Shown: positions 9,450 to 18,847, counted from the first letter of the stretch. The stretch: DNA of 64,000 nucleotides from Patulibacter medicamentivorans (GCF_000240225.1 NZ_AGUD01000003.1:1-64000), one strand, 5' to 3'. Translations and numbers: made by a program. The notes: generated from the letters alone by a model not told the origin.

Positions 9450-10505
9450 ATGTCGCTGAACCTCCGCCGTCTGACCCCGCTCGCCGCGATCGCCGCGCTA
9501 GCCCTGCCGCTGGCCGCCTGCGGCTCCGACGACTCGTCCTCGGGTGCCTCGACGAGCGGCAAGGCCTCGTCCGACGGCGGATCCGTGACGCTGTACAACG
9601 CGCAGCACGAGGATCTGATGAAGCTGATGACGGCGCAGTTCACCAAGGAGACGGGCATCACGGTGAAGATGCGCAACGGCGATGACCTGGAGATGGCCAA
9701 CCAGATCGTGCAGGAGGGCGACGCCTCGCCGGCCGACGTCTTCGCGACGGAGAACTCGCCGGGGATGACGCTCGTCGACCGCGCGGGCCGCTTCGCCAAG
9801 CTCGACGACGCGACGCTGGCCCAGGTGCCCGCGCAGTACTCGCCGACGAACGGCAACTGGACCGGGTTCGCGGCCCGCTCGACCGTCTTCGTCTACAACA
9901 CGACGAAGCTGAAGAGGGGCGACCTGCCGAAGTCCCTGCTCGACCTCGCGGATCCGAAGTGGAAGGGCCGCTTCGGCTACTCGCCGACCGGTGCCGACTT
10001 CCAGGCGATCGTCTCGGCCGTCCTGGCGCTGAAGGGCGAGGCCGCCACGAAGGCCTGGCTCGCCGGCCTGAAGGCGAACGCCGAGCCGTTCGACGGCAAC
10101 AGCACCGTGATGAAGGCGGTCTCCGACGGCAAGGTCGAGGGCGGCGTGATCTACCACTACTACTGGTACCAGGACCAGGCCGAGGCGGGCGACAACAGCA
10201 AGGACACGAAGCTGCACTTCTTCGGCAACCAGGACCCGGGGGCCTTCACCAGCGTCTCGGGCGCCGGCGTCCTGAAGTCGAGCAAGAACCAGGCGAACGC
10301 GCAGAAGCTGGTGCGGTTCCTCAGCTCCCGCAGCGGCCAGCGGGTGCTGGCCGACTCGAGCGCGCTCGAGTACACGCTCGCCGACGGCGTCGCCGCGAAC
10401 AAGGCGCTGCCGCCGCTGACGAGCCTCGACGCGCCGAAGGTCGACGTCACGAACCTCAACAGCCAGAAGGTGATCGAGCTGATGCAGGACGCAGGGATCC
10501 TCTGA
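9450..10505 (+). CDS. fbpA: Iron(III) ABC transporter substrate-binding lipoprotein
   Basis: A 351-residue periplasmic-binding-type protein. The lipobox LAAC is at about 20-23 after a hydrophobic signal, followed by a Ser/Gly linker, so it is membrane anchored on the outer face. The fold segments VTLYNAQHEDLMKLM at the start and the Tyr-rich HYYWYQ stretch near 233-240 match FbpA/FutA-type ferric-binding proteins, which hold iron through paired tyrosines. It is the first gene of a three-gene importer (permease, ATPase follow). A partial iron box lies upstream. Confidence 0.9.
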   Translation: MSLNLRRLTPLAAIAALALPLAACGSDDSSSGASTSGKASSDGGSVTLYNAQHEDLMKLMTAQFTKETGITVKMRNGDDLEMANQIVQEGDASPADVFATENSPGMTLVDRAGRFAKLDDATLAQVPAQYSPTNGNWTGFAARSTVFVYNTTKLKRGDLPKSLLDLADPKWKGRFGYSPTGADFQAIVSAVLALKGEAATKAWLAGLKANAEPFDGNSTVMKAVSDGKVEGGVIYHYYWYQDQAEAGDNSKDTKLHFFGNQDPGAFTSVSGAGVLKSSKNQANAQKLVRFLSSRSGQRVLADSSALEYTLADGVAANKALPPLTSLDAPKVDVTNLNSQKVIELMQDAGIL

Positions 10506-12070
10506 GCACCTGGTCCCTCGACCTGGCTGGGCGGCGGGGACGGGCGGCGCGCCGCCGCCGCCCGTCCCCGTTGGTGCTGCTCGCGATCCCGACGGTCGCG
10601 CTGACGCTGATCCCGCTCGGCTTCATCGTCGTCTCGGCGATCAGCACCGGCGCCGACGAGCTGTGGCGGCTGCTGGTGCGCCCGCGGACCGGCGAGCTGC
10701 TGAGCAACACCGCCCGGCTGACGGTCGCGACGATCCTGACCGCCGGCGTGATCGGGACCGCCGCGGCCTGGGCGGTCGAGCGCACGAGCCTGCCGGGCCG
10801 GAGGATCCTGCACCCGCTGCTGGTCGCGCCGCTGGCGGTTCCCGCCTTCGTCAACAGCTACGGCTGGGTGTCGCTGGCGACCTGGGCCGAGGGCTTCCAC
10901 GGGGCGCTGCTGATCGTCACGCTCTCGTACTTCCCGTTCGTCTACCTTCCGGTGGCGGCCTCGCTGCGCGGCCTCGATCCCGCGCTGGAGGACGTCGCTC
11001 GCTCGCTCGGCCACGGCCCGGTCCGGGTCTTCGCCCGCGTGGTGCTCCCGCAGCTGCGCCCCGCCCTGCTCGGTGGCTGCCTGCTCGTCGGGCTGCACCT
11101 GCTGGCCGAGTTCGGCGCGCTGCAGATGCTCCGCTTCCCGACCTTCACGACGGCGATCTACGACCAGTACAAGTCGACCTTCAGCGGACCGGCCGCGTCG
11201 GGCCTGGCGACCGTGCTCGCGGTCGGCTGCCTGCTGCTGCTGACGATCGAGCTGCGAGCGCGCGGGCACCGGCGCTACGCCCGGGTCGGGTCGGGCGCCC
11301 GCCGCGATCCCGAGCGCGTGCAGCTGGGCCGCGCCACGCTGCCGGTGCTCGGGGCCGTCGTCGCGCTGGTCGTGCTGGCGCTCGGCGTCCCGCTCGGCAG
11401 CATCGTCCGCTGGCTCGTCGTCGGCTCGTCGACGGCGTTCCCGGTCGGCGACCTGGTCTCCGCCGCCGGCACCACGGCCCTGCTCGCGGCGCTCGCGGCC
11501 GCCACCGCGACGGTCGTCGCGCTGCCGATCGCCTGGCTCAGCGTCCGCCGGCCGGGACGCTGGAGCACGATGATCGAGCGCAGCACCTACTTCGGCAGCG
11601 CGCTGCCGGGGATCGTCGTGGCGCTGGCGCTGGTGACCGTCACGATCCGCTGGGCGACGCCGCTCTACCAGACGACGGCGATGCTGGTGGCCGCCTACGT
11701 GATCCTGTTCCTGCCGCGGGCGATGGTCTCGCAGCGGGCGGCGCTGGCGCAGGCGCCGCCGGTGCTCGACGACGTGGCGGCCGCGCTCGGCGCTGGCCCC
11801 GTCGCGCGGATCCGGCGGGTCACGCTGCCGCTGATCGCGCCCGGGCTCGGCGCGGGCGCGGCGCTGGTCTTCCTGGCCGTCGTCACCGAGCTGACCGCGA
11901 CCCTGCTGCTGTCGCCGATCGGGACCGCGACGCTGGCGACGAAGTTCTGGAGCGCGACCACCAGCGTCGCCTACGGCGCCGCGGCGCCCTACGCGGCGCT
12001 GATGGTCGTCGTCTCGATCCCGGCGACCCTGCTGCTGACGCGGCGGACCGGGGGAGCGACCGCCACGTGA
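10502..12070 (+). CDS. fbpB: Iron(III) ABC transporter permease, two fused permease domains
   Basis: A membrane protein of about 522 residues with some 12 helices in two halves. Each half ends in an EAA-type coupling loop: ALEDVARSLGHGPVRVF near 160-176 and VLDDVAAALGAGPVARI near 421-437. This is the fused FbpB/CysTW-like form. No ATG or GTG lies at the expected beginning; the reading frame meets the fbpA stop at CTG 10502 (CTGA), which I take as a coupled non-standard start. The alternative is a GTG/TTG near 10570, which would cut close to helix 1. Confidence 0.88.
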   Translation: MSTWSLDLAGRRGRAARRRRPSPLVLLAIPTVALTLIPLGFIVVSAISTGADELWRLLVRPRTGELLSNTARLTVATILTAGVIGTAAAWAVERTSLPGRRILHPLLVAPLAVPAFVNSYGWVSLATWAEGFHGALLIVTLSYFPFVYLPVAASLRGLDPALEDVARSLGHGPVRVFARVVLPQLRPALLGGCLLVGLHLLAEFGALQMLRFPTFTTAIYDQYKSTFSGPAASGLATVLAVGCLLLLTIELRARGHRRYARVGSGARRDPERVQLGRATLPVLGAVVALVVLALGVPLGSIVRWLVVGSSTAFPVGDLVSAAGTTALLAALAAATATVVALPIAWLSVRRPGRWSTMIERSTYFGSALPGIVVALALVTVTIRWATPLYQTTAMLVAAYVILFLPRAMVSQRAALAQAPPVLDDVAAALGAGPVARIRRVTLPLIAPGLGAGAALVFLAVVTELTATLLLSPIGTATLATKFWSATTSVAYGAAAPYAALMVVVSIPATLLLTRRTGGATAT

Positions 12071-13179
12071 GCACGCTCGAGGTCCACGGCGTCCGCCGCC
12101 GCTTCGGCGCGACGACCGCGCTCGACGGCGTCGACCTGGAGATCGCCGAGGGCACGCTGACCGCGATCCTCGGCCCGTCGGGCTGCGGCAAGACGACGCT
12201 GCTGCGGATCGTCGCCGGCTTCCTGCGCGCCGACGCCGGCAGCGTCCGGATCGCGTCGGCGCTGGTCGCGTCGCCGGAGCGCCATGTGCGCCCCGAGCAG
12301 CGCCGCGTCGGCTACGTGCCGCAGGAGGGAGCGCTGTTCCCGCACCAGACCGTGGCCGCGAACGTCGCCTTCGGGCTGCCGCGCCGCGAGCGGCGGGCGC
12401 GGACGGGCCGCGCGCGGGTCGCCGAGCTGCTCGAGCTGGTCGGCCTGCCGGCGACCTTCGCCGACCGCCGCCCCGACGAGCTGTCGGGCGGCCAGCAGCA
12501 GCGCGTCGCGCTGGCGCGCGCGCTCGCCCCGAAGCCGTCGCTGGTCCTGCTCGACGAGCCGTTCGCGTCGCTCGACGCGCGCCTGCGCGAGGACACCGGT
12601 CGCGCGGTCGCCGGCGTCCTGCACACGACCGGCGCGACCGGGCTGCTGGTGACGCACGACCAGGACGAGGCGCTCTCGCTGGCCGATCACGTCGCGGTGA
12701 TGGACGCCGGCCGGATCATCCAGCACGGCACGCCGCAGGAGGTCTACGCGGCGCCGGCGTCGCGGACGGTGGCGGGGTTCCTCGGAGCGACCGTCCTGCT
12801 GCCGGCCGAGGTCCGCGGCGGCCGCGCCGTCTCGGCCATGGGCTCGCACCGGATCGCGGGCCGCCAGGCGGACGGCCCGGGGACGGTCCTGGTCCGCCCC
12901 GAGCACGTCGACCTCGTCGAGCCGGGATCGGGGATCGAGGGAACGGTGCTGGCGGTCCGCTTCCACGGCCACGCCGCGGACATCGAGGTCCGGGTCGGGG
13001 ACCACGTCCTGCTGGCCCGCGCGCCCGGGACCCAGCTGCCGGGCGTCGGAGACGTCGTCCACGTCGTCCTGCGCGAGCCGGTTCGGGTCTTCCCGGCCGC
13101 CGCGTCGGCGGACGTCGGCGGACGCGCGATCGACGATCAGCCGCTGCAGGCGACCGGCGCCGACAGCGTCAGCTCGTAG
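12067..13179 (+). CDS. fbpC: Iron(III) ABC transporter ATP-binding protein
   Basis: A 370-residue ATPase driving the iron importer. Walker [10 protein letters not shown] near 35-43, signature [15 protein letters not shown] and Walker [13 protein letters not shown] are intact. The last 100 residues form a TOBE-like regulatory domain ([10 protein letters not shown]). GTG 12067 overlaps the permease stop as GTGA. Together with the two preceding genes it makes a complete ferric-iron uptake system. Confidence 0.92.
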   Translation: MSTLEVHGVRRRFGATTALDGVDLEIAEGTLTAILGPSGCGKTTLLRIVAGFLRADAGSVRIASALVASPERHVRPEQRRVGYVPQEGALFPHQTVAANVAFGLPRRERRARTGRARVAELLELVGLPATFADRRPDELSGGQQQRVALARALAPKPSLVLLDEPFASLDARLREDTGRAVAGVLHTTGATGLLVTHDQDEALSLADHVAVMDAGRIIQHGTPQEVYAAPASRTVAGFLGATVLLPAEVRGGRAVSAMGSHRIAGRQADGPGTVLVRPEHVDLVEPGSGIEGTVLAVRFHGHAADIEVRVGDHVLLARAPGTQLPGVGDVVHVVLREPVRVFPAAASADVGGRAIDDQPLQATGADSVSS

Positions 13180-13204
13180 CGATCGACGCCGCCTACCGGT
13201 GCCG

Positions 13205-13807
13205 CTAGAGCCGTCCGAGCGCCCCGGACTCCAGCAGGATGACCACGCCGATCGCGACGAAGACGACGGGCACCAGCCAGTGGCCGTGGCGCTGGAGCAG
13301 CGCGACGATCGGCCGGTGCGATCCGAGCCACGATCCGAGCGCGCACCAGGCGCCGACGAGGACGGCGAAGACGGCGATCGAGATCAGGCTCGCGCCGAGG
13401 TCGATCGAGCGGAGCATCGGCGTGTAGACCGAGATGTTGTCGGCGCCGTTGGCGAGCGTGACGGCGGCGACCGACGCGAACCCCGTGGCGACGGCGGGGG
13501 CGGGTGGCTCCGCGTCGCCCCACGAGCGGATCGCGGACCGGAGGCCGACCAGCCCGAGCGCCAGCGGCACCAGCCCGAGCAGCCCGACCCGGTCGTCCGG
13601 CACCACCACCAGGCCGAGCGCGGCGATCGCCGAGACCGCGACCAGCAGGCCGACGCCGGCGTACTGGCCGGCCCAGATCTGCGCCGCGGTCGGCCGGCCG
13701 TGCGCCCGGGCCGCGAGGAACAGCACCGTCAGCACGATCAGGTCGTCGACGTTGGTGCCGACGAAGACCCCGGCGGCCGTCGCGATCCGGGCCAGGGTCT
13801 CGAGCAC
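13205..13807 (-). CDS. cadD: CadD-type cadmium resistance transporter
   Basis: A 200-residue membrane protein with five to six helices. The family-defining acidic motifs are GTNVDDLIVL in helix 1 and LANGADNISVY in the middle, both typical of CadD exporters of Cd2+ and related cations. It is convergent with the iron importer and lies between metal-transport genes; no dedicated regulator is next to it. Confidence 0.85.
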   Translation of the reverse strand: MLETLARIATAAGVFVGTNVDDLIVLTVLFLAARAHGRPTAAQIWAGQYAGVGLLVAVSAIAALGLVVVPDDRVGLLGLVPLALGLVGLRSAIRSWGDAEPPAPAVATGFASVAAVTLANGADNISVYTPMLRSIDLGASLISIAVFAVLVGAWCALGSWLGSHRPIVALLQRHGHWLVPVVFVAIGVVILLESGALGRL

Positions 13808-13886
13808 GCCGGCAACCGTAGCCGGTGTGGTCGCGATCCCCCGGACGGAGGAGGACGCCGAGCGTCGACGTGCCTAGAGTGGCGCC

Positions 13887-14663
13887 ATGCGACGAGCGAC
13901 GATCGTGATCGGAACGCTGATGCTGGCGACGGCCGCGGTGCCGGCGGCGGCGCAGGCCGACATCTACAACCCGACGACGATGGAGTCGATCCCGACCAGC
14001 TACTACTACCCGCCGCCGGCACCCTCGTACGACCCGCCGCCCGCCTACTACCCGCCGCTCAGCCAGACGACGTCGGGGTCCTCGTCCGGCTCCTCGTCGG
14101 GGTCCAGCAGCCCGGCGAAGATCGACCGGATCGTCGGCTACCGGCGCTCGCCGAAGCTCTCGCGGACGGTCAACCGCCAGATGGCGGCGCTGTTCGTCAA
14201 GCGGCTGGGCAGCAAGAACTTCAACCGGCGGCGGTTCCTGAAGGAGGCCGACAAGGGCACCTTCCGCGCGGCGTTCCGGCGCCTGGTCAAGCCGCTGGGC
14301 TGGTCGGACACCGACTACGCCGACGCGCTGGCGGCGTTCACCGTCTCGTCCTACATGATCGCCAACGGGCTCGAGGAGCTGTCCGGCAGGGAGCGCATCG
14401 GCGCCCAGATGATCGAGCAGGACCTCCGCCGGAAGCTGCGCGGAGACCGCAGGATGCGGCGGATGAGCGCCCGCGGCCGTCAGATCGCGACCGAGCGCCT
14501 GAACACCGTGACCGTGATCCAGACCGTCCAGTGGGCGACCAGCTCCGCGACGTCGCGGGCCCAGCAGGCGGACGCGATCCGCCACGCCGGGCAGCGGACG
14601 TTCGGCGGCGACCTGGGACTCGTGACGCTCGGCTACGACGGCTTCGAGCCGCGGCAGCCGTAG
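13887..14663 (+). CDS. Exported DUF6683-like protein of unknown function
   Basis: A 258-residue protein with a signal peptide (cleavage near AQA-DIY, residue 25), then a Pro/Tyr repeat stretch (about 38-60, YYPPP-like), a Ser/Gly linker and a helical domain. The helical part (YRRSPKLSRTVNRQM and later DYADALAAFTVSSYMIANG) resembles the DUF6683 family as I remember it. The Pro/Tyr region suggests wall contact or self-association. No enzyme motif is present. It is single and ends at a strong palindromic terminator. Confidence 0.72.
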   Translation: MRRATIVIGTLMLATAAVPAAAQADIYNPTTMESIPTSYYYPPPAPSYDPPPAYYPPLSQTTSGSSSGSSSGSSSPAKIDRIVGYRRSPKLSRTVNRQMAALFVKRLGSKNFNRRRFLKEADKGTFRAAFRRLVKPLGWSDTDYADALAAFTVSSYMIANGLEELSGRERIGAQMIEQDLRRKLRGDRRMRRMSARGRQIATERLNTVTVIQTVQWATSSATSRAQQADAIRHAGQRTFGGDLGLVTLGYDGFEPRQP

Positions 14664-14671
14664 AGCCCGGT

Positions 14672-14711
14672 GACGGGCGACCCGCCGGGCCGGCCCGGCG
14701 GGTCGCCCGTC
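14672..14711. terminator. Perfect 40-bp palindromic hairpin
   Basis: Two 20-base arms, beginning GACGGGCGACCC and ending GGGTCGCCCGTC, are directly adjacent and fully complementary. It lies between the exported-protein gene and the CmtR-like regulator. There is no T-run, so it would work as an intrinsic GC-type terminator or insulator. Confidence 0.75.
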
Positions 14712-14747
14712 GCACTCCGATGTTCGTACGTTCGTTAGGATGTGCGT

Positions 14748-15107
14748 ATGGCGGACGACCACTGCGACCTGCTGTGCCTCGACCTGGAGCGGGCCGAGGT
14801 GCTGCGGCGCGCGCGCCTGGAGGCCGGCGCGGCCGCGGCGGCGGCGGAGCGCGCCGCAGCCCTCGGCGATCCGACCCGGGTGGCGATCGGGCGAGCGCTG
14901 CGCGACGGAGGGGAGCTCTGCGTCTGCGACCTGTCGTGGGTCGTCGAGCGACCGGAGAAGCTCGTCTCCCACCACGTGCGGAGGCTGCGCGTCGCCGGTC
15001 TGGTGACGAGCCGCCGCGACGGCAGGATGGTCATGTACTCGCTGACCCCGAGCGGGGCGGTCCTGGTCGATGCCGTCGAGGCCACGCTGGCCGGGGCGGT
15101 GGCATGA
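14748..15107 (+). CDS. ArsR/SmtB-family metal sensor (CmtR/CadC-like)
   Basis: A 119-residue winged-helix repressor. Candidate Cd/Pb ligands are the ELCVCDLSWV cysteines (CxC at about 61-63), the classical alpha-3 site, and Cys residues near the N-terminus (HCDLLCLD). The recognition helix is PEKLVSHHVRRLRVAG. ATG 14748 is chosen over an in-frame GTG two codons earlier. It overlaps the P-type ATPase start (ATGA), so sensor and pump form one transcript. Confidence 0.88.
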   Translation: MADDHCDLLCLDLERAEVLRRARLEAGAAAAAAERAAALGDPTRVAIGRALRDGGELCVCDLSWVVERPEKLVSHHVRRLRVAGLVTSRRDGRMVMYSLTPSGAVLVDAVEATLAGAVA

Positions 15108-17080
15108 GCGAGGAGTGCTGCGGCCCGAGCGCGAGCTACGACGACTGCGGATGCGAGATCCGCGAGGTCGACGAAACGCCGCAGCGGCTGCGCGACGTCC
15201 GCGAGATCCAGCTCGCCGCGATCGCCGGCGCCGCCCTGGCCGTCGGTCTCGGGCTCTCGCTGGCGGACCTGTCGATCCCGGCGCGCGTGGCCGAGGCGAC
15301 GGCGATCGCGGCGGGTGGCCTGACGTTCATCCCGCAGTCGCTGCGCGCCCTGTGGCGGGGGCGGCTGTCGGTCGCGACGCTGATGACGATCGCGGCGATC
15401 GGCGCGATCCTGCTCGGCGAGGTGGCCGAGGCCGCCACGCTGGCGTTCCTGTTCTCGGTCAGCGAGGCGCTGGAGAGCTATGCGCTGACGCGGACCCGTC
15501 GCGGGCTGCGGGCGCTGCTGGATCTCGTGCCCGACCGGGCGCGCGTGCTGCGCGGCGGCCGTGAGGTCGAGGTCGACCCGGCGGCGCTGCGGCCGGGCGA
15601 GGTGATGGTGGTCCGTCCGGGCGAGCGGCTGGCCACCGACGGGACGATCCGGGCCGGGCGCTCGGCGCTGGACTTCTCGGCGATCACCGGGGAATCGGTG
15701 CCGGTCGAGCGCGGCCCCGGCGAGGAGGTGCTCGCCGCCGCGATCAACGGCGGCGGCGCGCTCGAGGTCCAGGTCACCGCCCGCACCGGCGAGAGCTCGC
15801 TGGCGCGGATCGTGCGGATCGTGGAGGAGGCGCAGGAGCGCAAGGGCCGCGGGCAGCGGATCGCGTCGCGGATCGCCCGTCCGCTGGTCCCCGGCGTGCT
15901 GATCGCCGCGACCCTGATCGCGGTGATCGGCAGCCTCGCCAGCGGGGACCCGGGCGAGTGGATCGGCCGCTCGCTCGTCGTGCTCGTCGCGGCTGCCCCC
16001 TGTGCGTTCGCGATCTCGGTGCCGGTGACGGTGGTGGCCGCCATCGGCGCCGCCACCCGCTCCGGCGTGCTGATCAAGGGCGGCGCGGCGCTCGAGGCGC
16101 TCGCCAGCGTGCGCGCGGTCGCCTTCGACAAGACCGGCACCCTGACCCGCAACGACCCGCAGGTGGTCGAGGTGCTGCACGATGAGCGCTACGCGCGCGG
16201 CGAGGTCCTGGCCCTGGCCGGCGCGCTGGAGGCGCGCAGCGAGCACCCGTTGGCGCGCGCGATCCTCGCCTCGAGCCCCGGCGTGCCGGCGGCGTCGGAC
16301 GTGCAGGCCCATCCCGGCGACGGCATCTCCGGTCGGGTCGACGGCGTCCCGGTGCGGCTCGGCCGTCCCGGCTTCGTCGATCCCGGGCGGTGGTCCGAGC
16401 GGGTGCTGCAGCTCGAGCGCGCCGGCGCGACCGTGGTGCTGCTGGCGCGCGACGGGCGGACGGTCGGCGCGATCGCCGTCCGCGACGAGCTGCGTCCGGA
16501 GGCCGCCGAAGCGGTGCGCCAGCTCCACGGCATCGGGATCGCCGCGGTCGCGATGGTCTCCGGCGACAACGAGCGGACCGCCAACGCGCTCGCCGGCGAG
16601 GCCGGGATCGATCGGGTCCACGCGCAGCTGCGCCCCGAGGGCAAGGTCGACGTCGTCGAGCGCCTGCAGCGGGAGCAGCCGGTCGCGATGGTCGGTGACG
16701 GCATCAACGACGCTCCCGCGCTGGCGAGCGCCCGGGTCGGGATCGCGATGGGGGCGATGGGCACCGACGTCGCGATCGAGAGCGCCGACGTCGCGTTGAT
16801 GGGCGAGGACCTCCGGACGCTGCCCCGCGCGATCGTCCACGCCCGCCGCGCCGACCGGATCATGCGCCAGAACCTGCTGCTCTCCGGCGCCATCATCGTG
16901 GCGCTGATCCCGCTCGCCGCGACCGGCCTGCTCGGCCTGGCGGCGGTCGTCGCGATCCACGAGCTCGCCGAGGTGGTCGTGATCGGCAACGGGGTGCGAG
17001 CCGCCCGCCGCGGCGCGTTCGCGACCCCGGAGCCGGAGCGCCGTCCGCCGACGGCGGCGCTGCGGCCGTTCGCCGCCTGA
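15104..17080 (+). CDS. cadA: Heavy-metal P1B-type ATPase (Cd/Zn/Pb exporter-like)
   Basis: A 658-residue metal pump. The N-terminus has no full metal-binding domain but a Cys-rich head (ECCGPSASYDDCGCE). Motifs: ITGESVPVERG actuator loop, phosphorylation site DKTGTLTRN, and the GDGINDAPAL hinge. The membrane metal site reads APCAFAIS, so the first Cys of the usual CPC is Ala; PC-only forms occur in actinobacterial CtpD/CtpG-type pumps. It is preceded by its sensor and probably exports Cd2+, Zn2+ or a related ion. Confidence 0.9.
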   Translation: MSEECCGPSASYDDCGCEIREVDETPQRLRDVREIQLAAIAGAALAVGLGLSLADLSIPARVAEATAIAAGGLTFIPQSLRALWRGRLSVATLMTIAAIGAILLGEVAEAATLAFLFSVSEALESYALTRTRRGLRALLDLVPDRARVLRGGREVEVDPAALRPGEVMVVRPGERLATDGTIRAGRSALDFSAITGESVPVERGPGEEVLAAAINGGGALEVQVTARTGESSLARIVRIVEEAQERKGRGQRIASRIARPLVPGVLIAATLIAVIGSLASGDPGEWIGRSLVVLVAAAPCAFAISVPVTVVAAIGAATRSGVLIKGGAALEALASVRAVAFDKTGTLTRNDPQVVEVLHDERYARGEVLALAGALEARSEHPLARAILASSPGVPAASDVQAHPGDGISGRVDGVPVRLGRPGFVDPGRWSERVLQLERAGATVVLLARDGRTVGAIAVRDELRPEAAEAVRQLHGIGIAAVAMVSGDNERTANALAGEAGIDRVHAQLRPEGKVDVVERLQREQPVAMVGDGINDAPALASARVGIAMGAMGTDVAIESADVALMGEDLRTLPRAIVHARRADRIMRQNLLLSGAIIVALIPLAATGLLGLAAVVAIHELAEVVVIGNGVRAARRGAFATPEPERRPPTAALRPFAA

Positions 17081-17107
17081 CCGCCGCCGGCCGCCGCGGT
17101 CAGGCGG
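17073..17107. terminator. Bidirectional hairpin containing both stop codons
   Basis: The arms CCGCCTGACCGC and GCGGTCAGGCGG are exact complements with an 11-base loop. The left arm contains the TGA of the P-type ATPase and the right arm the stop of the convergent MFS gene, so each transcript ends in the same stem. Confidence 0.75.
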
Positions 17108-18374
17108 GGTGCAGGCTGGCGTCGCCGGCGACGGTCGGCGTCGGGCGCCAGAGCCAGGCGGCGGCGACGACCGAGATCCCGGCGATCGCGGCCAGCACGA
17201 TCGCGACCTGCGAGAGGCCGATCAGCGCGCCGAGGGCGCCGGCGACCGGATACGTCACGAGCCAGCAGGCGTGGGAGAGCGAGAACTGGGCGGCGAACAG
17301 GGCCGGCCCGTCGTCGGCCTGGGCGGACTGCTGCACCAGCCGTCCCGCGGGGGTCTGCGCCAGCGCCAGCCCGACGCCGAGCAGCGCCCAGACGACCAGC
17401 AGCATCGCGTAGCTCGAGACCGCGGCGGTCGCGACCAGGCCGGCGACGAGCAGCGCGCCGCCGGCCAGCATCAGCGAGCGGTCGCCGAAGGCGCGCAGCA
17501 GCCGGGGGAGGGCGACGGCCGCGAGCATCGCCCCGAGCCCGGCCGCTCCGAGCGCGATCGCGACGGTGGCGTCGCCGCCGCGGCCGAGCTCGTCGTGGAC
17601 GAGCAGCACCGTGTTGACGATCACCATCGCCGAGGCGGCCGCGACCCCGACGTTGAGGGCCAGCAGGCCGCGCAGGCGCGGCACGGCCAGGTAGCGACGG
17701 GTCCCGAGGCTGACGCGCGCCCACCACGACCCGACGCCGGCTCGCGCGGTGGCGGTCGCGGCGGGCAGGCGGATCGAGCGGACCAGGAGGGCGGAGCAGA
17801 GGAACGCCACGCCGTTGGCGGCGAACAGCTCGTGGTAGCCGACCAGCAGCAGGGCGGCGGCCGCCAGCGCGGGGCTGGCGAGGCTCTCCAGCTCGTAGGC
17901 CAGGCGCGACAGCGACAGCGCGCTGGTGTAGGACCGGTCGTCCTCGAGCACGTCGGGGATCGTGGCCTGGAACGTCGGGGTGAATCCGGCCGAGCAGGCG
18001 TTCAGCAGGAAGATCAGGACGTAGACCTGCCAGACGGCGGTGACGAACGGCATCGCCAGGGCGGCGAGGGCGCGGGAGAGGTCCAGGCCGACCAGCAGCC
18101 GCCGGCGGTCGACGCCCGCCAGCAGGCCGGTCGTCAGCGGCGCGATCACGACGTAGGCCACCATCTTGAGCCCCAGCGCGATCCCGAGCACGGTGCCGGC
18201 GTCGGCCCCGGCCAGGTCGTAGGCCAGCAGCGCCAGCGCGACCGAGGTCAGGCCGGTGCCCAGCAGCGCGATCACCTGGGCGGTGAACAGGCGGCGGTAG
18301 ACGGGGTGGCGCAGCGGCGCGAGCATCGGGCGATCGGCGGCGGGAGGCGGGGCCCACCCTCCCAATATATGCAC
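17100..18374 (-). CDS. MFS efflux transporter, ArsR-linked
   Basis: A 12-helix major-facilitator protein, 424 residues if it starts at ATG 18374 or 408 from ATG 18326 (MLAPLRHPVYRRLF). The second start is better because the MFS domain begins there and the first one lies inside the operator. The loop between helices 2 and 3 has LLAGVDRRRLLVGLD, the usual MFS motif region. It is divergent from an ArsR regulator with a His-rich tail, so a divalent metal such as Ni or Co is the likely cargo; this is inference. Confidence 0.82.
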   Translation of the reverse strand: MHILGGWAPPPAADRPMLAPLRHPVYRRLFTAQVIALLGTGLTSVALALLAYDLAGADAGTVLGIALGLKMVAYVVIAPLTTGLLAGVDRRRLLVGLDLSRALAALAMPFVTAVWQVYVLIFLLNACSAGFTPTFQATIPDVLEDDRSYTSALSLSRLAYELESLASPALAAAALLLVGYHELFAANGVAFLCSALLVRSIRLPAATATARAGVGSWWARVSLGTRRYLAVPRLRGLLALNVGVAAASAMVIVNTVLLVHDELGRGGDATVAIALGAAGLGAMLAAVALPRLLRAFGDRSLMLAGGALLVAGLVATAAVSSYAMLLVVWALLGVGLALAQTPAGRLVQQSAQADDGPALFAAQFSLSHACWLVTYPVAGALGALIGLSQVAIVLAAIAGISVVAAAWLWRPTPTVAGDASLHPA

Positions 18375-18388
18375 AATCGCTCATATAT
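18365..18388. promoter_or_regulatory. ArsR-type operator ATATATG-N10-CATATAT
   Basis: A perfect dyad in an AT-rich island between the MFS gene and the divergent ArsR gene. The layout, including inner GCAC/GCTC bases, resembles NmtR/CzrA operators of Ni, Co or Zn sensors. Confidence 0.68.
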
Positions 18389-18472
18389 GCATACGTCGGC
18401 TGGCGGACGCGATGGCCGCGCCGTGCCGGCGATCCTGCTCGCCACGGACGCCGGGGTGCCTATGATCGGGGC

Positions 18473-18847
18473 GTGCCGCACCCCTCCGAGCACGAACCGG
18501 CCGGCCGACCCCTCAGCGGCGTCGAGGCCGCGGCCCTGGCCGAGGGCCTGCAGGCGTTCGCGACCGCCAGCCGGCTGCGGCTGCTGTGGGCGCTCCTGGA
18601 CGGCGAGCTGCCGGTCGAGGAGCTGGCCCAGCGGAGCGAACTCACGCCGAGCGCCGCCTCGCACCAGCTGCGGGTGCTGCGCCAGGCGCGGCTGGTCGCG
18701 GTCCGGCGCAGCGGGCGCCAGGCGTTCTACCGCCTGCACGACCACCACCTGCCCGACCTGCTGGCGTCGATGCGCCACCACCACGAGCACGTCCATCCTC
18801 CGGCCGGCGCGTTCGCCCCGGAGGCGGAGCGCACGAGCGCTCGCTAG
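18473..18847 (+). CDS. ArsR/SmtB-family regulator with His-rich tail
   Basis: A 124-residue winged-helix repressor starting at GTG 18473. The recognition helix is SELTPSAASHQLRVLRQAR. The C-terminal helix carries DHHLPDLL then MRHHHEHVH, fitting an alpha-5 metal site of the CzrA/NmtR type that binds Zn, Ni or Co through His and Asp. It lacks the CxC of Cd/Pb sensors. Its TAG stop shares CTAG with the convergent MarR stop. Confidence 0.85.
   Translation: MPHPSEHEPAGRPLSGVEAAALAEGLQAFATASRLRLLWALLDGELPVEELAQRSELTPSAASHQLRVLRQARLVAVRRSGRQAFYRLHDHHLPDLLASMRHHHEHVHPPAGAFAPEAERTSAR

Noticed and set aside
13997..14110. Pro/Tyr and Ser/Gly repeats as a DNA repeat array
   Set aside because: They are low-complexity codons inside an exported protein and have no constant repeat unit.
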